Positions 34,430 to 43,376 of a DNA stretch of 60,556 bases are shown in pieces (the first letter of the stretch is position 1; every line of letters begins with the position of its first letter). Under the pieces are notes generated by a model. It was not told the DNA's origin. It ran no database searches and saw only the letters and a program-made list of their open reading frames with translations. Source of the DNA: Bacteroidaceae bacterium (lineage in GTDB: Bacteria > Bacteroidota > Bacteroidia > Bacteroidales > Bacteroidaceae); contig JAGCMB010000027.1 of the NCBI GenBank assembly GCA_017646665.1, positions 1-60,556 of the forward strand, in the 5' to 3' direction. The position numbers and the translations under genes were made by a program.

Positions 34430-36715
34430 TTACTCCAGGAACCGTTCATTAAACATAAACCACCCCAAGGAAATTCCAAAATTCACACGCTTATTGTGTG
34501 AGCTATAATAATTTACGAATGCACTGGCCGAAATATTGGAAAATTGGGCAGCCAAAGTCAAATCAATAATATATTGAAAGTCATCGAAACGATTTTTGCT
34601 GATGTATGCCGTACCGTCGCTGCTTTCACAAATCCTGCGATATGGAACAAAAGCATAGAAGCCCGGACGTATCTGCAAAAAGTTGTTCACTTTGAAGATT
34701 GGAATTACACCTCCGGCAACAAACTGGTTTGCACGGAACTTTGGATCATAGTTGAAGATACTGTTCTGCGTGGGCGTAAAGGCTGCAGCCTGCATCATTG
34801 TTGCCTGATATGTTTTTGACAGAGGCCTGGTAGAGTAGAATACATGTGCGTATGTGCCCAAAGTAAATCTGTCCGAAAATTTAAAGTTATCGCGACGGGT
34901 ATAACTTATCTGCAACCAAGACTGAGCCTGTTCTTCATCATACTCCTTTGTTGCTCCGCGATACTTCTCCTTGCCAAAGACAAACTGGGCTATGAGCACA
35001 TCGTGTACACCTTCGGTGGGAAAAACCTTTTTATCAAGAGTATTGCCCTCGAACCTTATTGAACCGTTGAAAAGAGTCGACTCGTTGCGGTCGAACAACG
35101 GATTGTTCAGATTGATGATATTGCTTGGGATATATTCATCGCTTATATTGCCGACACCAATTCCAATCTCAGCTTTTCTACGGTTCAGGAACGGGAACAT
35201 CACCTTCATTTTTGCATAATATTCCCTTTGATGGTTAAGAGCCACTGAATTTTCATTTGAAAACAGATAGCTCATATTGTAATAGTCAATCGTTGAATAT
35301 GAGCCCAAGAATTTCAGCGACACCGGCAATGAGGTGTGGAAGTCCACACGTCCCGACAGCTGTACATTATTATATACTTTACCAAAATGTCCGTCAAGAA
35401 TAAACTCTTTGGAGTGATTCTTCAAAGTGCGGTAATGAAGTCCAAAGTAAATCTGGTTGGAGATACTCGTTGAAACCGCAGCTCCCATCTTCAAGGTAAA
35501 ATGCGGATTCAGTTCAACATCGAGATGAAGTGCATAGGCACTATCCTCCTTATTATAGACTGCGTGTGGTATGATATCGTCTATCACATCGCCCGAGAGC
35601 AATCCATAATACCCTTTACGGCAGTCTTCTATATCGAATTTACGACCGTTCTTATGGAATTCACTGACAATGGATTTCTCTTGGTCCTTATTGACTCCGT
35701 GTACAACAACCTTGTTGAACACAAATTCAGGAACACGTGCCTTGAATGCCTTACGTTTTGCGGCAAGGATTTCCGTGTCCTCACGACGTCTTATACGTTG
35801 CTTCAAGGAGTCAGCATAAGGCAATGCACTGTCGTATCCTGTTTGAACAACAGAATTTATCTTATGGAAGTCGAGCAGATTTACACCCTTTACGTGTATA
35901 TTTATAAGGACTCCTTTTTCTTCGGGCAGGGTATAGTCGGTGCGTCCCATTATAAGATTTTCGGCCTGGCTCATAATATCCCTTGCATCGGGCATATTGG
36001 GAGTGTTGCTCAATGCACTACCTATTATAATATCGGGGGAGAAATCCTGCTCCATGACATCGTGTGGGAAATTGTTGTACAATCCTCCATCATAAAGCAG
36101 CACACTGTCAAGTTTTATGGGCTTGAAAAAGAATGGATAACTCATTGAGGCGCGAACAGCATCACCGAGGTCGCCTTCGGAGAAGATGACCTGTTTTTTG
36201 TTGTAGGCATCGGCTGCAACACACCTGAAAGGAACCATCAGCTTGTCGAAGTCGTTATCACAAGCGGCCGTATATCCTGCAAATGTTTCCATAAATCCCA
36301 GATTCATCGGTGCCGACTTTATTAGGTTGGCCGATGGCCGGACAATATGCAACGAGTCCTTCAAATCAAAATGCAGGCTTATCAAATCGGGGACATCTTT
36401 GTTCTTCTTAAAATAGAACATATATTTCTGGTCCATCGTGCCGGTGTACCAACGTTGGAAATCCTCGGTTTTCAAGACCTCTATCATCTCATCGGGGGTG
36501 TATCCCATAGAATAGAGGGCTGCAATGATTGCACCCATCGATGTTCCGGCAACATAGTCTACTGGGATATTGTTCTCCTCGAGCACCTTTATTACGCCTA
36601 TATGCGCCAAGCCACGCGCGCCACCACCACTCATAACAAGCCCGACCCTCTGCGAGTAGAGCATAGAGGGCAGCATTGAAAGAAGGAATAGATATAGAAA
36701 AATCCTTTTCATCAA
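34430..36715 (-). CDS. Patatin-like phospholipase with POTRA and beta-barrel (PlpD type)
   Basis: A 761-residue outer-membrane protein. A signal peptide (about 1-21) is followed by a patatin domain with oxyanion loop SGGGARG (29-35), nucleophile Ser59 in GTSMG and catalytic Asp in LLYDGGLYNNFP near 212. Then comes a POTRA-like region (about 325-395) and a C-terminal Omp85-type barrel (about 410-761) whose last residues end in aromatic strands. This is the type Vd (PlpD) architecture, in which the barrel is linked to a patatin lipase that may be surface-exposed. In Bacteroidota the domain may stay periplasmic; that is unresolved. Not obviously in an operon. Confidence 0.88.
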   Translation of the reverse strand: MMKRIFLYLFLLSMLPSMLYSQRVGLVMSGGGARGLAHIGVIKVLEENNIPVDYVAGTSMGAIIAALYSMGYTPDEMIEVLKTEDFQRWYTGTMDQKYMFYFKKNKDVPDLISLHFDLKDSLHIVRPSANLIKSAPMNLGFMETFAGYTAACDNDFDKLMVPFRCVAADAYNKKQVIFSEGDLGDAVRASMSYPFFFKPIKLDSVLLYDGGLYNNFPHDVMEQDFSPDIIIGSALSNTPNMPDARDIMSQAENLIMGRTDYTLPEEKGVLINIHVKGVNLLDFHKINSVVQTGYDSALPYADSLKQRIRRREDTEILAAKRKAFKARVPEFVFNKVVVHGVNKDQEKSIVSEFHKNGRKFDIEDCRKGYYGLLSGDVIDDIIPHAVYNKEDSAYALHLDVELNPHFTLKMGAAVSTSISNQIYFGLHYRTLKNHSKEFILDGHFGKVYNNVQLSGRVDFHTSLPVSLKFLGSYSTIDYYNMSYLFSNENSVALNHQREYYAKMKVMFPFLNRRKAEIGIGVGNISDEYIPSNIINLNNPLFDRNESTLFNGSIRFEGNTLDKKVFPTEGVHDVLIAQFVFGKEKYRGATKEYDEEQAQSWLQISYTRRDNFKFSDRFTLGTYAHVFYSTRPLSKTYQATMMQAAAFTPTQNSIFNYDPKFRANQFVAGGVIPIFKVNNFLQIRPGFYAFVPYRRICESSDGTAYISKNRFDDFQYIIDLTLAAQFSNISASAFVNYYSSHNKRVNFGISLGWFMFNERFLE

Positions 36716-36807
36716 GCTAAAGGCTTTTTATCAATCAAGCGTGTGACCAGCAGTGTGAGGAGCAGCACAGAATAATATCCTGTTTATGGACAACATGTCG
36801 ACCCGAA

Positions 36808-37449
36808 CTATTCAAACAGCAATTTGCCAAACTGTTCCGGACGATGGAAACTTGGCCCGTCCCATTCGATGGGATTCCACGACAAGAAGTGTGGAGTGGG
36901 GAGCTCGTCGCCGCATTTGTAGAAATTGGCCGTCATCTCCTTTCCGTCAAAGTCTTCGACATTGCTGCGGAAAAGTGCTGTTGCCGGAATAATCTCAATG
37001 ACACTCCAAGAGTGCTCTCCTGTGCGCAATCCAAAAGGCTCTGTACCCAATGACGGATAGCGGTTTACGCTGTCAAGTACCTCCTTGCAAGCAGACTCTT
37101 TTGGCGCATTGGCAGGGTGCCACGCAAGCAGCAGTTTGCCTGTGCAGGTGCACTCAAAATTGTAATAGTCGAGATTGGCATCGGGCGATACAAAGAACTC
37201 GACACAAGGGTCAGTCCAAGTGCGCCCCTGGTCTTCTGTCACAGCGGCTTTGATGTCGTTCTCTGTCACAAGAAACTTTATGTACAAACGTTTTCCATCG
37301 TGGAATAGTTTAAAACCGGCTTTGGGAGTATAAGGAAACTCTTTGGGCCAGTTGCAGCAATCAATAGAATGTAATGGCAATGTATCGAAAACTTCATCCA
37401 AATTGTGCGATGGAATAATCTTGGGAACGTTTATTGCTTTCATATTCAT
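36808..37449 (-). CDS. CBM9-like carbohydrate-binding protein
   Basis: A 213-residue protein resembling the carbohydrate-binding family 9-like group of Bacteroidota (FHDGKRLYIKFLVTENDIKA, DPCVEFFVSP, YYNFECTCTGKLLLAW, SVIEIIPATALF, HFLSWNPI). It has no signal peptide, so it is probably cytoplasmic, and no catalytic domain. The ligand is unknown. Two ATGs (37449 and 37443) are possible. A -7 box TATCTTCG at 37477-37470 precedes it. It shows no operon partner. Confidence 0.75.
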   Translation of the reverse strand: MNMKAINVPKIIPSHNLDEVFDTLPLHSIDCCNWPKEFPYTPKAGFKLFHDGKRLYIKFLVTENDIKAAVTEDQGRTWTDPCVEFFVSPDANLDYYNFECTCTGKLLLAWHPANAPKESACKEVLDSVNRYPSLGTEPFGLRTGEHSWSVIEIIPATALFRSNVEDFDGKEMTANFYKCGDELPTPHFLSWNPIEWDGPSFHRPEQFGKLLFE

Positions 37450-37668
37450 TTCAGTTATAGGTTTATATGCGAAGATATACTAAAAATAGGTACTTTGTTA
37501 CTGTTTGGGATTTTTTTTAACAAATATTGTGCAACATCGTTAAATCCGATAGATGTTATCGTAAAAAATGATAAATAAATAGTGTAAAAATGAATTATCG
37601 GTTGTAATTTTGCACAAATTTTGGGAGATTTAAAGAAAAATTAAATATTCATCAATTAATTATCAACT

Positions 37669-39402
37669 ATGTTTAAAAATTTCCCGGGATATAAAGTCTT
37701 GGAGAGAATCCAAAGAAACAAATCCCACAAGAGAGAGAGAAAATTGCCTCTCAATGCAATCAAGCTGATTTTCATTGTTGCAATTACTGCAATCATTGCA
37801 CTTTTGCCAACAGATTCTTTCGGCATTGAAGGCCTTACAGTTGTTCACCAACGCATCATTGCAATGTTTGTGTTTGCTGCACTTATGTGGCTTACCGAGA
37901 CATTACCTTCTTGGGTTACATCAATGATTGTTGTTACTGTGATGTTGCTCACTGTTTCAACAAGCGCCATCAATGGCTTGAGAACCGAAAAGACAACAAA
38001 GAGCGAGGCTTTGGAGATTGCATACAACAAGGCTTATGATGCTAAACAGGCTGCTTACAAGCTACTTTTGGATTGCCCGACCGATGCTGACCCTGAATTT
38101 GTAGCAAAGGTCAACAACGACTACAATCTGGCTGCTGAAAAGCTAAAGAAGGTTGAGGCACAGCAAGAGGTTCACAAGATGGAGAAGCTCTCTCAGGGCA
38201 AGGAAGAGTCATTCTCACCATATGTTCCATTCAAGAGCATCATGGCTTGTTTTGCAAACCCCACAATCATGCTCTTCATCGGTGGTTTTGTTCTTGCCAT
38301 CGGTTTGACAAAAGTTAAGCTCGACGTTGCTCTTGCACGCGTGCTCTTGAAGCCATTCGGTACACGTTCAGAGGTTGTATTGCTCGGTTTCATCCTTGTA
38401 ACAGCCATATTCTCGGCTTTTGTAAGCAACACCGCAACAGCTGCAATGATGCTTGCATTCCTCACCCCCGTATTACGTTCATTGCCTGCTGACGGAAAGG
38501 GACGTATAGCACTTGCCTTGGCAATCCCTGTAGGTGCAAACCTTGGTGGTATGATTACCCCAATCGGTACACCTCCTAACATGATTGCTCTTGACTACCT
38601 TACATCACAGGGTATGGGTATCAGCTTTGTAGACTGGACAATAAAGATGGCTCCATTCGTTATTGTACTTCTTGTTCTGGCTTGGTTGCTTCTACGTTTC
38701 CTATTCCCATTCAAGCAGAAGCATATCAAGATTGAAATCGAGGGTGATATCAAATGGAACCGTCACACTTGGTCTGTTGTTATCGCATTCATCGTAACAA
38801 TCTTTATGTGGATGTTCGGTACTGACCTTTGGGGTGTAGATACAAACGTTGTTGCAATGATTCCTATTGCAATATTCTGCGCAACAGGTATTCTTACACG
38901 TCGCGACCTTGAGGAAATCAACTGGAGCGTTCTATGGATGGTTGCTGGTGGTTTTGCTCTTGGCGTAGCACTCAACTACAAGGTTACAGACCCCGACACC
39001 GGTGTTGTATTGTACAACAGCTTGAGCAACGTTATTGTAAATTCAGTTCCATTCGACAGCTTCTCACCACTTGTAGTTATGATTCTTGCAGGCCTTATCT
39101 GCTTTGGATTCTCTAACTTCATCTCACACTCGGCAGCAACATCGTTGCTCGTTCCAGTACTCGGTGTGGTTGCCGGCGGTCTTGGTGCTGCCCTCAACGA
39201 GTATGGTGGTGCCCAGGCAATGTTGGTAGGTATCGCTATCGCATCTTCAGTTTCAATGATTTTGCCAATCAGTACACCTCCTAACGCCATTGCTCACTCA
39301 ACCGGTTTCATTGAGCAAAAGGATATGATGAAGGTTGGTATCATCATTGGTATTATGGGTCTTGTGCTCGGTTATGCAATGTTGATTTTCATCGGCTTCT
39401 AA
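37669..39402 (+). CDS. SLC13/DASS-family anion transporter with internal insert
   Basis: A 577-residue divalent-anion:sodium symporter type protein. It has about eleven helices and the paired substrate signatures. The first half has SNTATAAMML and GTPPNMIAL. The second half has SHSAATSLLVP and STPPNAIAH, so the second Ser-Asn-Thr is changed to Ser-His-Ser. Residues about 105-180 are a charged, Ala/Lys/Glu-rich helical insert not present in typical members, which are about 470-500 residues. Substrate (dicarboxylate, sulfate or other) is unknown. A -7 box TAATTTTG lies at 37605-37612. The LysR gene follows, beyond a terminator. Confidence 0.85.
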   Translation: MFKNFPGYKVLERIQRNKSHKRERKLPLNAIKLIFIVAITAIIALLPTDSFGIEGLTVVHQRIIAMFVFAALMWLTETLPSWVTSMIVVTVMLLTVSTSAINGLRTEKTTKSEALEIAYNKAYDAKQAAYKLLLDCPTDADPEFVAKVNNDYNLAAEKLKKVEAQQEVHKMEKLSQGKEESFSPYVPFKSIMACFANPTIMLFIGGFVLAIGLTKVKLDVALARVLLKPFGTRSEVVLLGFILVTAIFSAFVSNTATAAMMLAFLTPVLRSLPADGKGRIALALAIPVGANLGGMITPIGTPPNMIALDYLTSQGMGISFVDWTIKMAPFVIVLLVLAWLLLRFLFPFKQKHIKIEIEGDIKWNRHTWSVVIAFIVTIFMWMFGTDLWGVDTNVVAMIPIAIFCATGILTRRDLEEINWSVLWMVAGGFALGVALNYKVTDPDTGVVLYNSLSNVIVNSVPFDSFSPLVVMILAGLICFGFSNFISHSAATSLLVPVLGVVAGGLGAALNEYGGAQAMLVGIAIASSVSMILPISTPPNAIAHSTGFIEQKDMMKVGIIIGIMGLVLGYAMLIFIGF

Positions 39403-39431
39403 TAGCTTATTGAGATAGACTTATAGATATT

Positions 39432-39466
39432 TCTGCTCCACATAACGCATTATGTGGAGCAGATTT
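39432..39466 (+). terminator. Terminator after the SLC13 gene
   Basis: A perfect 14-bp stem TCTGCTCCACATAA/TTATGTGGAGCAGA with loop CGCA is followed by TTTC. Confidence 0.75.
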
Positions 39467-39507
39467 CTTATATTCGCACCCGAAACAAATAAAACCGACA
39501 CAGAGCA

Positions 39508-40413
39508 ATGGAATTGCGACAGCTGAAATACTTTGTAAAGAGTGCTGAATACTTGAATTTTTCAGTAGCAGCAAAACACCTGTACATTACACAGAGTACT
39601 TTATCACAGCAAATCAAACAGCTTGAATTCGAACTTGGATTTGAGCTTTTTCTGCGTAACAGCAGACATATTTCACTCACCGAAGCAGGTGAGGAGTTCT
39701 TGCCATTTGCACGCAAGACAATACAAGATGCCGAAGATGGAGTACAACGTCTTTATGACCTTCAGAATGTAAAAACCGGAACATTGAGAATAGGCGTCAC
39801 ATACAGCCTTAGTACGGTTCTTACCGAAGGCGTAATATGCTTTATAAAAGAGTTTCCCGGCATAAAACTTGAAATCATATACAAGACCGTTGACGAGTTA
39901 CTTGAACTACTACGTGAAAGAAAGGTTGATTTCGTATTGTCATACAAGCCATTATGCGATGCACCTGATATAAATTCAATGATGTTGTTTGAAAATGCGC
40001 TCGCGGTTGTTGTTTCAAAAGAACATCCTCTTGCAGCACGAAAAGAGATAAAATTACAAGAGCTGTCAGGAAAACAGCTTTTGCTGCCATCAAAGGGACT
40101 TCAGGCACGCACAATGCTCGACAAGCTAACCGAGAAAGCCGGTCTGGAACTTAATTCAACCCTTGAACTCAATGAAACCAACATTCTGTTGCAGATGGTT
40201 GCGACAGGACATTATATAACAATCCTCTCCACATCGGCCGTGTTCGGCAAGACACGCTTTAAAGCAATACCGCTCAGCGAAGAGGGCAACATTATGGAAG
40301 CATCGCTGTTAAGACTTGAAGGAGCATACCAAAAGAACGCCGCAAAAGAGTTTATCCGCATACTGCTTGAAACCGATGCCGTCAAACGCAGATTAATGAA
40401 TATGTTTGAATAA
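39508..40413 (+). CDS. LysR-family transcriptional regulator
   Basis: A 301-residue regulator. The N-terminal winged HTH (about 1-60) has LRQLKYFVKSAEYLNFSVAA and TQSTLSQQIKQLE. The C-terminal periplasmic-binding-like effector domain starts near 90 (GTLRIGVTYSLST). The sequence is of the CynR/OxyR-like group. No divergent gene shares its promoter region; it lies downstream of the SLC13 transporter in the same direction, so control of that transporter is possible but unproven. Confidence 0.88.
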   Translation: MELRQLKYFVKSAEYLNFSVAAKHLYITQSTLSQQIKQLEFELGFELFLRNSRHISLTEAGEEFLPFARKTIQDAEDGVQRLYDLQNVKTGTLRIGVTYSLSTVLTEGVICFIKEFPGIKLEIIYKTVDELLELLRERKVDFVLSYKPLCDAPDINSMMLFENALAVVVSKEHPLAARKEIKLQELSGKQLLLPSKGLQARTMLDKLTEKAGLELNSTLELNETNILLQMVATGHYITILSTSAVFGKTRFKAIPLSEEGNIMEASLLRLEGAYQKNAAKEFIRILLETDAVKRRLMNMFE

Positions 40414-40586
40414 AAAGTGTTGACAAACACAACGCACTGTAAATTAACAGATTCACGAACCGTTCATTTACCTTCCAATAGAGTATGCCTTATCGTCAGA
40501 GAAGAACAATCAAATCCACGATATTCTCCTCAATAAAGGCGATTGACAAAATACGTTGTTTTTTATTAAAAAACAGTCTGCTTTTT

Positions 40587-40619
40587 TTTGAGTTTTTTAA
40601 CAAAAAAACGCTATCTTTG
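40587..40619 (+). promoter_or_regulatory. Promoter of the SPFH/zinc-ribbon operon
   Basis: TTTG (40587-40590), a 21-base spacer and TATCTTTG (40612-40619) match the Bacteroidota consensus. The predicted start near 40626 leaves a ~43-base leader before the first gene at 40669. Confidence 0.65.
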
Positions 40620-40668
40620 TCCTGATACGTGAATTCCAATGCAAATCACAGGAGAAACAACAAGCGCT

Positions 40669-40935
40669 ATGAAAAAGTTTTTATTTGCACTCTTCGTGAT
40701 GGCAACACTTTGCTCTTGCCAGAAATACACAACAGAAGATTTGGCCGAGGAGGTTTGTGACCATATGCGAAAAGAGTTGAGATCAGAGGGAGCGTATGTA
40801 CACGATGTAAGATTGATTCATCTGGGAGGTGATAATTATGAGGGTGTAGCAAAAATAAGTTGTGATGGAGAAACACTGAACTACGACATTACTGTTGTCG
40901 TAGACGGTATGTACTTCACTTGGGAAATACAATAA
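40669..40935 (+). CDS. Small lipoprotein, first gene of the SPFH operon
   Basis: An 88-residue protein with signal sequence and lipobox LCSC (Cys16), then a compact alpha/beta domain (about 20-88) with an acidic helix, a GGDNYEG turn and a C-terminal FTWEIQ strand. No family recognised. ATG 40669 is chosen because the earlier in-frame ATG at 40639 would add ten residues in front of a clear signal peptide. It precedes the zinc-ribbon gene by 27 bases and shares its promoter. Confidence 0.72.
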   Translation: MKKFLFALFVMATLCSCQKYTTEDLAEEVCDHMRKELRSEGAYVHDVRLIHLGGDNYEGVAKISCDGETLNYDITVVVDGMYFTWEIQ

Positions 40936-40962
40936 TTATAAACACATAAATAAAAATTTACT

Positions 40963-41430
40963 ATGGCAATCATTAAATGTCCAGGATGCGGAAACAATGT
41001 TTCTGACAAAGCAGTACAGTGTCCAAAGTGTGGCTATAACGTAGCCAATGGCTTGCAGAATTTTCAGCAGCAGCCAAACAATGAAATCCCTGAAGTTGCA
41101 AAGAAGTTCAACTGGGGTGCATTTACACTGCTTCCATTATGGGGCTTCGCAAACGGCATGTGGTGGTGGATTTTTGTAACTATTGCCATTGCACTCATTC
41201 CATTCGGTGGTGTAATCAACTTTGCACTATCCATATATATGGGTATCAAGGGTGGTGAAATGGCTTGGAATAAGAAGAGCTGGAGAGATATCAACCACTT
41301 CACAAAGGTTCAGGAGCAGTGGAAAATTGCTGCGATCGTAGTTTGGGTTATCACTCTGTTGCTCTTGATTATCAGCATCTTCACTGCTGGTGCAATATTC
41401 TCATCATACGATGATTATTATTACTATTGA
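40963..41430 (+). CDS. Zinc-ribbon membrane protein (DUF2628-like)
   Basis: A 155-residue protein. An N-terminal zinc ribbon (CPGCGNNVSDKAVQCPKCGY, about 6-25) is joined by a Gln/Asn linker to a membrane domain with about three helices (45-155). The sequence FNWGAFTLLPLWGFANGMWW and the AWNKKSWRDINHFTKVQEQW loop resemble DUF2628-type proteins. It ends in a Tyr-rich tail (DDYYYY). Similar ribbon-plus-helix proteins accompany SPFH proteins such as YdjI in Bacillus. The ribbon presumably faces the cytoplasm. Function unknown. Confidence 0.75.
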   Translation: MAIIKCPGCGNNVSDKAVQCPKCGYNVANGLQNFQQQPNNEIPEVAKKFNWGAFTLLPLWGFANGMWWWIFVTIAIALIPFGGVINFALSIYMGIKGGEMAWNKKSWRDINHFTKVQEQWKIAAIVVWVITLLLLIISIFTAGAIFSSYDDYYYY

Positions 41431-41464
41431 TAACAAGCATATTCTGTTATAAGAATGACATTTG

Positions 41465-41500
41465 AATTCAAAGGGTTCTTTTTGAAGGACTCTTTGAATT
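41465..41500 (+). other. Intra-operon hairpin
   Basis: A 14-bp stem (41465-41478 with 41487-41500, including wobble pairs) with an 8-base loop sits in the 108-base gap before the SPFH gene. No T-run follows, so a processing or attenuation hairpin is more likely than a terminator. Confidence 0.5.
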
Positions 41501-41538
41501 TCGCCTATATGAGAGTTTATTAATAAAAAGATATTTTT

Positions 41539-42654
41539 ATGGCAATAATTGATGTTGTAAAATGCGAAATGGGAACCACGGAACTTATCTCCAAGTTCCC
41601 AAGCGACAACCTACGTTATGGAACACAATTAGTTGTTTATCCCGGCCAGACTGCGTTCTTTGTAAAAGGAGGACAGATTTATGATGAATTCCAGTCGGGA
41701 ACATACACTTTGAAGAGTTCCAACATCCCTTTGCTGAGCAGAGTGATTGCTTTGCCCTTTGGTGGAGAAACACCATTCAAAGCTGAGGTGTGGTTTGTAA
41801 ATCAGGTTGCAATATTGGATTCAAAATGGGGCACTGGTATTCCTTTGCAGATAGAGGATCCAAAATATGAAGTAATTGTCCCTGTACGTTCGTACGGTCA
41901 GTACGGATTCAGGATTGAGAATCCACGTCAGTTCCTCAAATCATTGATTGGAAATATGACCTCTTTCTCGGTAGAGAAGCTCAATCAGTATTTCAAAGGA
42001 AAGATAATGTCACAATTGACAAATATCATTTCTGACAAACTGACACAGGACAATATTAGCGTATTGAATATAAATTCTCACTTGTCGGATATTTCAGAAT
42101 ACTGCAAGACGAGAATTGACGAGAGCTTCAAGCGATATGGTATCACAGCACAGGAGTTTGACGTTATATCAATAAGCGTCAAGGAGGATGATCCCAGCTT
42201 CCAGAAACTCAAAGAGGCAAAAGACCTTTCAGCAAAGATTAAGATTGCTGGTCGTGATATCTACCAGATGGATCGCAGTTTCAACGTTCTCGACACAGCA
42301 GCCGGCAATGAAAGTGCAGCCGGTGGCATTATGAATGCCGGTTTGGGCCTTGGACTTGGTATGAATATGGGAGGACAGATGGCAAATGGTGTAGGTGCAA
42401 ATTTCAACATCAACCCATCTTCACCAATAGCAACACCGCCACCATTGCAACAGGTAGTGCAATATTTTTTGGCAATCAACGGACAGTCACAAGGTCCTTT
42501 TGATATGAATACCGTTGTTTCACTTATAAGCAATAGGAACATCTCAATGGAAACATTGGTTTGGAAACAGGGTATGGCCAACTGGGATAAAATACAGAAT
42601 TTACAGGAGTTTGCGATGTTCTTCAATTGCCCACCTCCATTACCTAACATTTAA
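41539..42654 (+). CDS. SPFH-domain (YdjI/virion-core-like) protein with C-terminal GYF_2 domain
   Basis: A 371-residue cytoplasmic protein. The SPFH/band-7 domain spans about 20-245 (LVVYPGQTAFFVKGGQIYDEFQSG, then FRIENPRQFLKSLIG and GITAQEFDVISISV) and is of the YdjI, virion-core-like subgroup without a transmembrane anchor. A Gly/Met-rich flexible linker (about 258-300) leads to a GYF_2 (DUF4339) domain at about 305-355 (YFLAINGQSQGPF, then TLVWKQGMANWDKI). SPFH proteins form membrane-associated oligomeric scaffolds; YdjI recruits a PspA protein in Bacillus. GYF_2 domains are thought to mediate protein contacts. Its neighbours are all membrane or zinc-ribbon proteins, suggesting an envelope-stress scaffold. 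Confidence 0.85.
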   Translation: MAIIDVVKCEMGTTELISKFPSDNLRYGTQLVVYPGQTAFFVKGGQIYDEFQSGTYTLKSSNIPLLSRVIALPFGGETPFKAEVWFVNQVAILDSKWGTGIPLQIEDPKYEVIVPVRSYGQYGFRIENPRQFLKSLIGNMTSFSVEKLNQYFKGKIMSQLTNIISDKLTQDNISVLNINSHLSDISEYCKTRIDESFKRYGITAQEFDVISISVKEDDPSFQKLKEAKDLSAKIKIAGRDIYQMDRSFNVLDTAAGNESAAGGIMNAGLGLGLGMNMGGQMANGVGANFNINPSSPIATPPPLQQVVQYFLAINGQSQGPFDMNTVVSLISNRNISMETLVWKQGMANWDKIQNLQEFAMFFNCPPPLPNI

Positions 42655-42659
42655 AGGAT

Positions 42660-43001
42660 ATGATATACAATCTTATTGTCTTTTTAATATTGCTTGCAGT
42701 AAATGTCTTTGCAGGACTTCTATTCAGTGGATATGAATGGCAGAGTGTTTGCTACACTTCTGCAGTGCTGTTGGTAAATTTCATATTCGTTCAGTTGCTA
42801 TTGAGTGCCAAAATAAAAGATGCTTTCAAAATATCGCTTTCATTTATTTTCAGCTTTTTTGGAATCATCGAATTTGTTTTGGCTGCGGTTGCAGATACTG
42901 AATTTGCCGACAACTACTGCCTAATGGGAATTGTTGGACTTGTTGTTGTCCAAATCCTGTTATTCTTGATAGTAAATCTTGTTTCACAAAAAGTTGATTA
43001 A
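42660..43001 (+). CDS. Four-helix membrane protein of the SPFH operon
   Basis: A 113-residue protein made almost wholly of four hydrophobic helices (about 2-22, 28-48, 57-77 and 86-108) with short loops; no family recognised. It begins 5 bases after the SPFH stop and ends 6 bases before the next start, so it is firmly part of the operon. Its small size and position suggest a membrane partner or anchor for the SPFH protein, by analogy with YdjH-like proteins (inference). Confidence 0.7.
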   Translation: MIYNLIVFLILLAVNVFAGLLFSGYEWQSVCYTSAVLLVNFIFVQLLLSAKIKDAFKISLSFIFSFFGIIEFVLAAVADTEFADNYCLMGIVGLVVVQILLFLIVNLVSQKVD

Positions 43002-43007
43002 TTAGTT

Positions 43008-43322
43008 ATGATAACATGTAATGAATGTGGCTATCGGTACAGTAGTAGCCATCCATATTGTCCTGAATGTGGCAATCCCACAGTTCAGAAATTTGTCAAT
43101 CAGACAGGATTGAGCAACTGCCCCAACTGTGGTGCGCCTGTAACAAACAACATCGCTTGTGAATATTGCGACAGTGCATTTCCATCGGTTGTAGTAAACA
43201 AGGCTCCGGAGAAAGTCATAATCAATAATACAACAAATGTAAAAGAGGATTCGTCGGGAGGTTTTGCAGCAGGAGCTGCCGCATTCCTCGGCGGTATCAT
43301 TGGAGGTATTTTGAGTGACTGA
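43008..43322 (+). CDS. Double zinc-ribbon protein with glycine-rich C-terminal helix
   Basis: A 104-residue protein with two zinc ribbons: CNECGYRY...CPECGN (about 4-22) and CPNCGAPV...CEYCDS (about 38-56). These are followed by a Val/Asn linker and a Gly/Ala-rich hydrophobic segment (FAAGAAAFLGGIIGGIL, about 86-102) that looks like a glycine-zipper membrane insertion. It is the last gene of the operon. Function unknown; the ribbons may bind the SPFH or GYF_2 partner. Confidence 0.75.
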   Translation: MITCNECGYRYSSSHPYCPECGNPTVQKFVNQTGLSNCPNCGAPVTNNIACEYCDSAFPSVVVNKAPEKVIINNTTNVKEDSSGGFAAGAAAFLGGIIGGILSD

Positions 43323-43329
43323 TGACTAT

Positions 43330-43366
43330 AAAAAATGAGCCCCTGAATTTCAGGGGCTCATTTTTT
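43330..43366. terminator. Bidirectional terminator after the SPFH operon
   Basis: A perfect 16-bp stem AAAAAATGAGCCCCTG/CAGGGGCTCATTTTTT with a 5-base loop lies between convergent genes. Confidence 0.9.
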
Positions 43367-43376
43367 ATATCGTTTA

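Noticed and set aside
35501-36148. 215-codon plus-strand frame inside the patatin gene
   Set aside because: It is antisense to the clearly coding patatin/POTRA region.
40414-40668. Possible riboswitch before the SPFH operon
   Set aside because: Apart from the promoter, the region is A/T-rich and I found no stable stem or known aptamer pattern.
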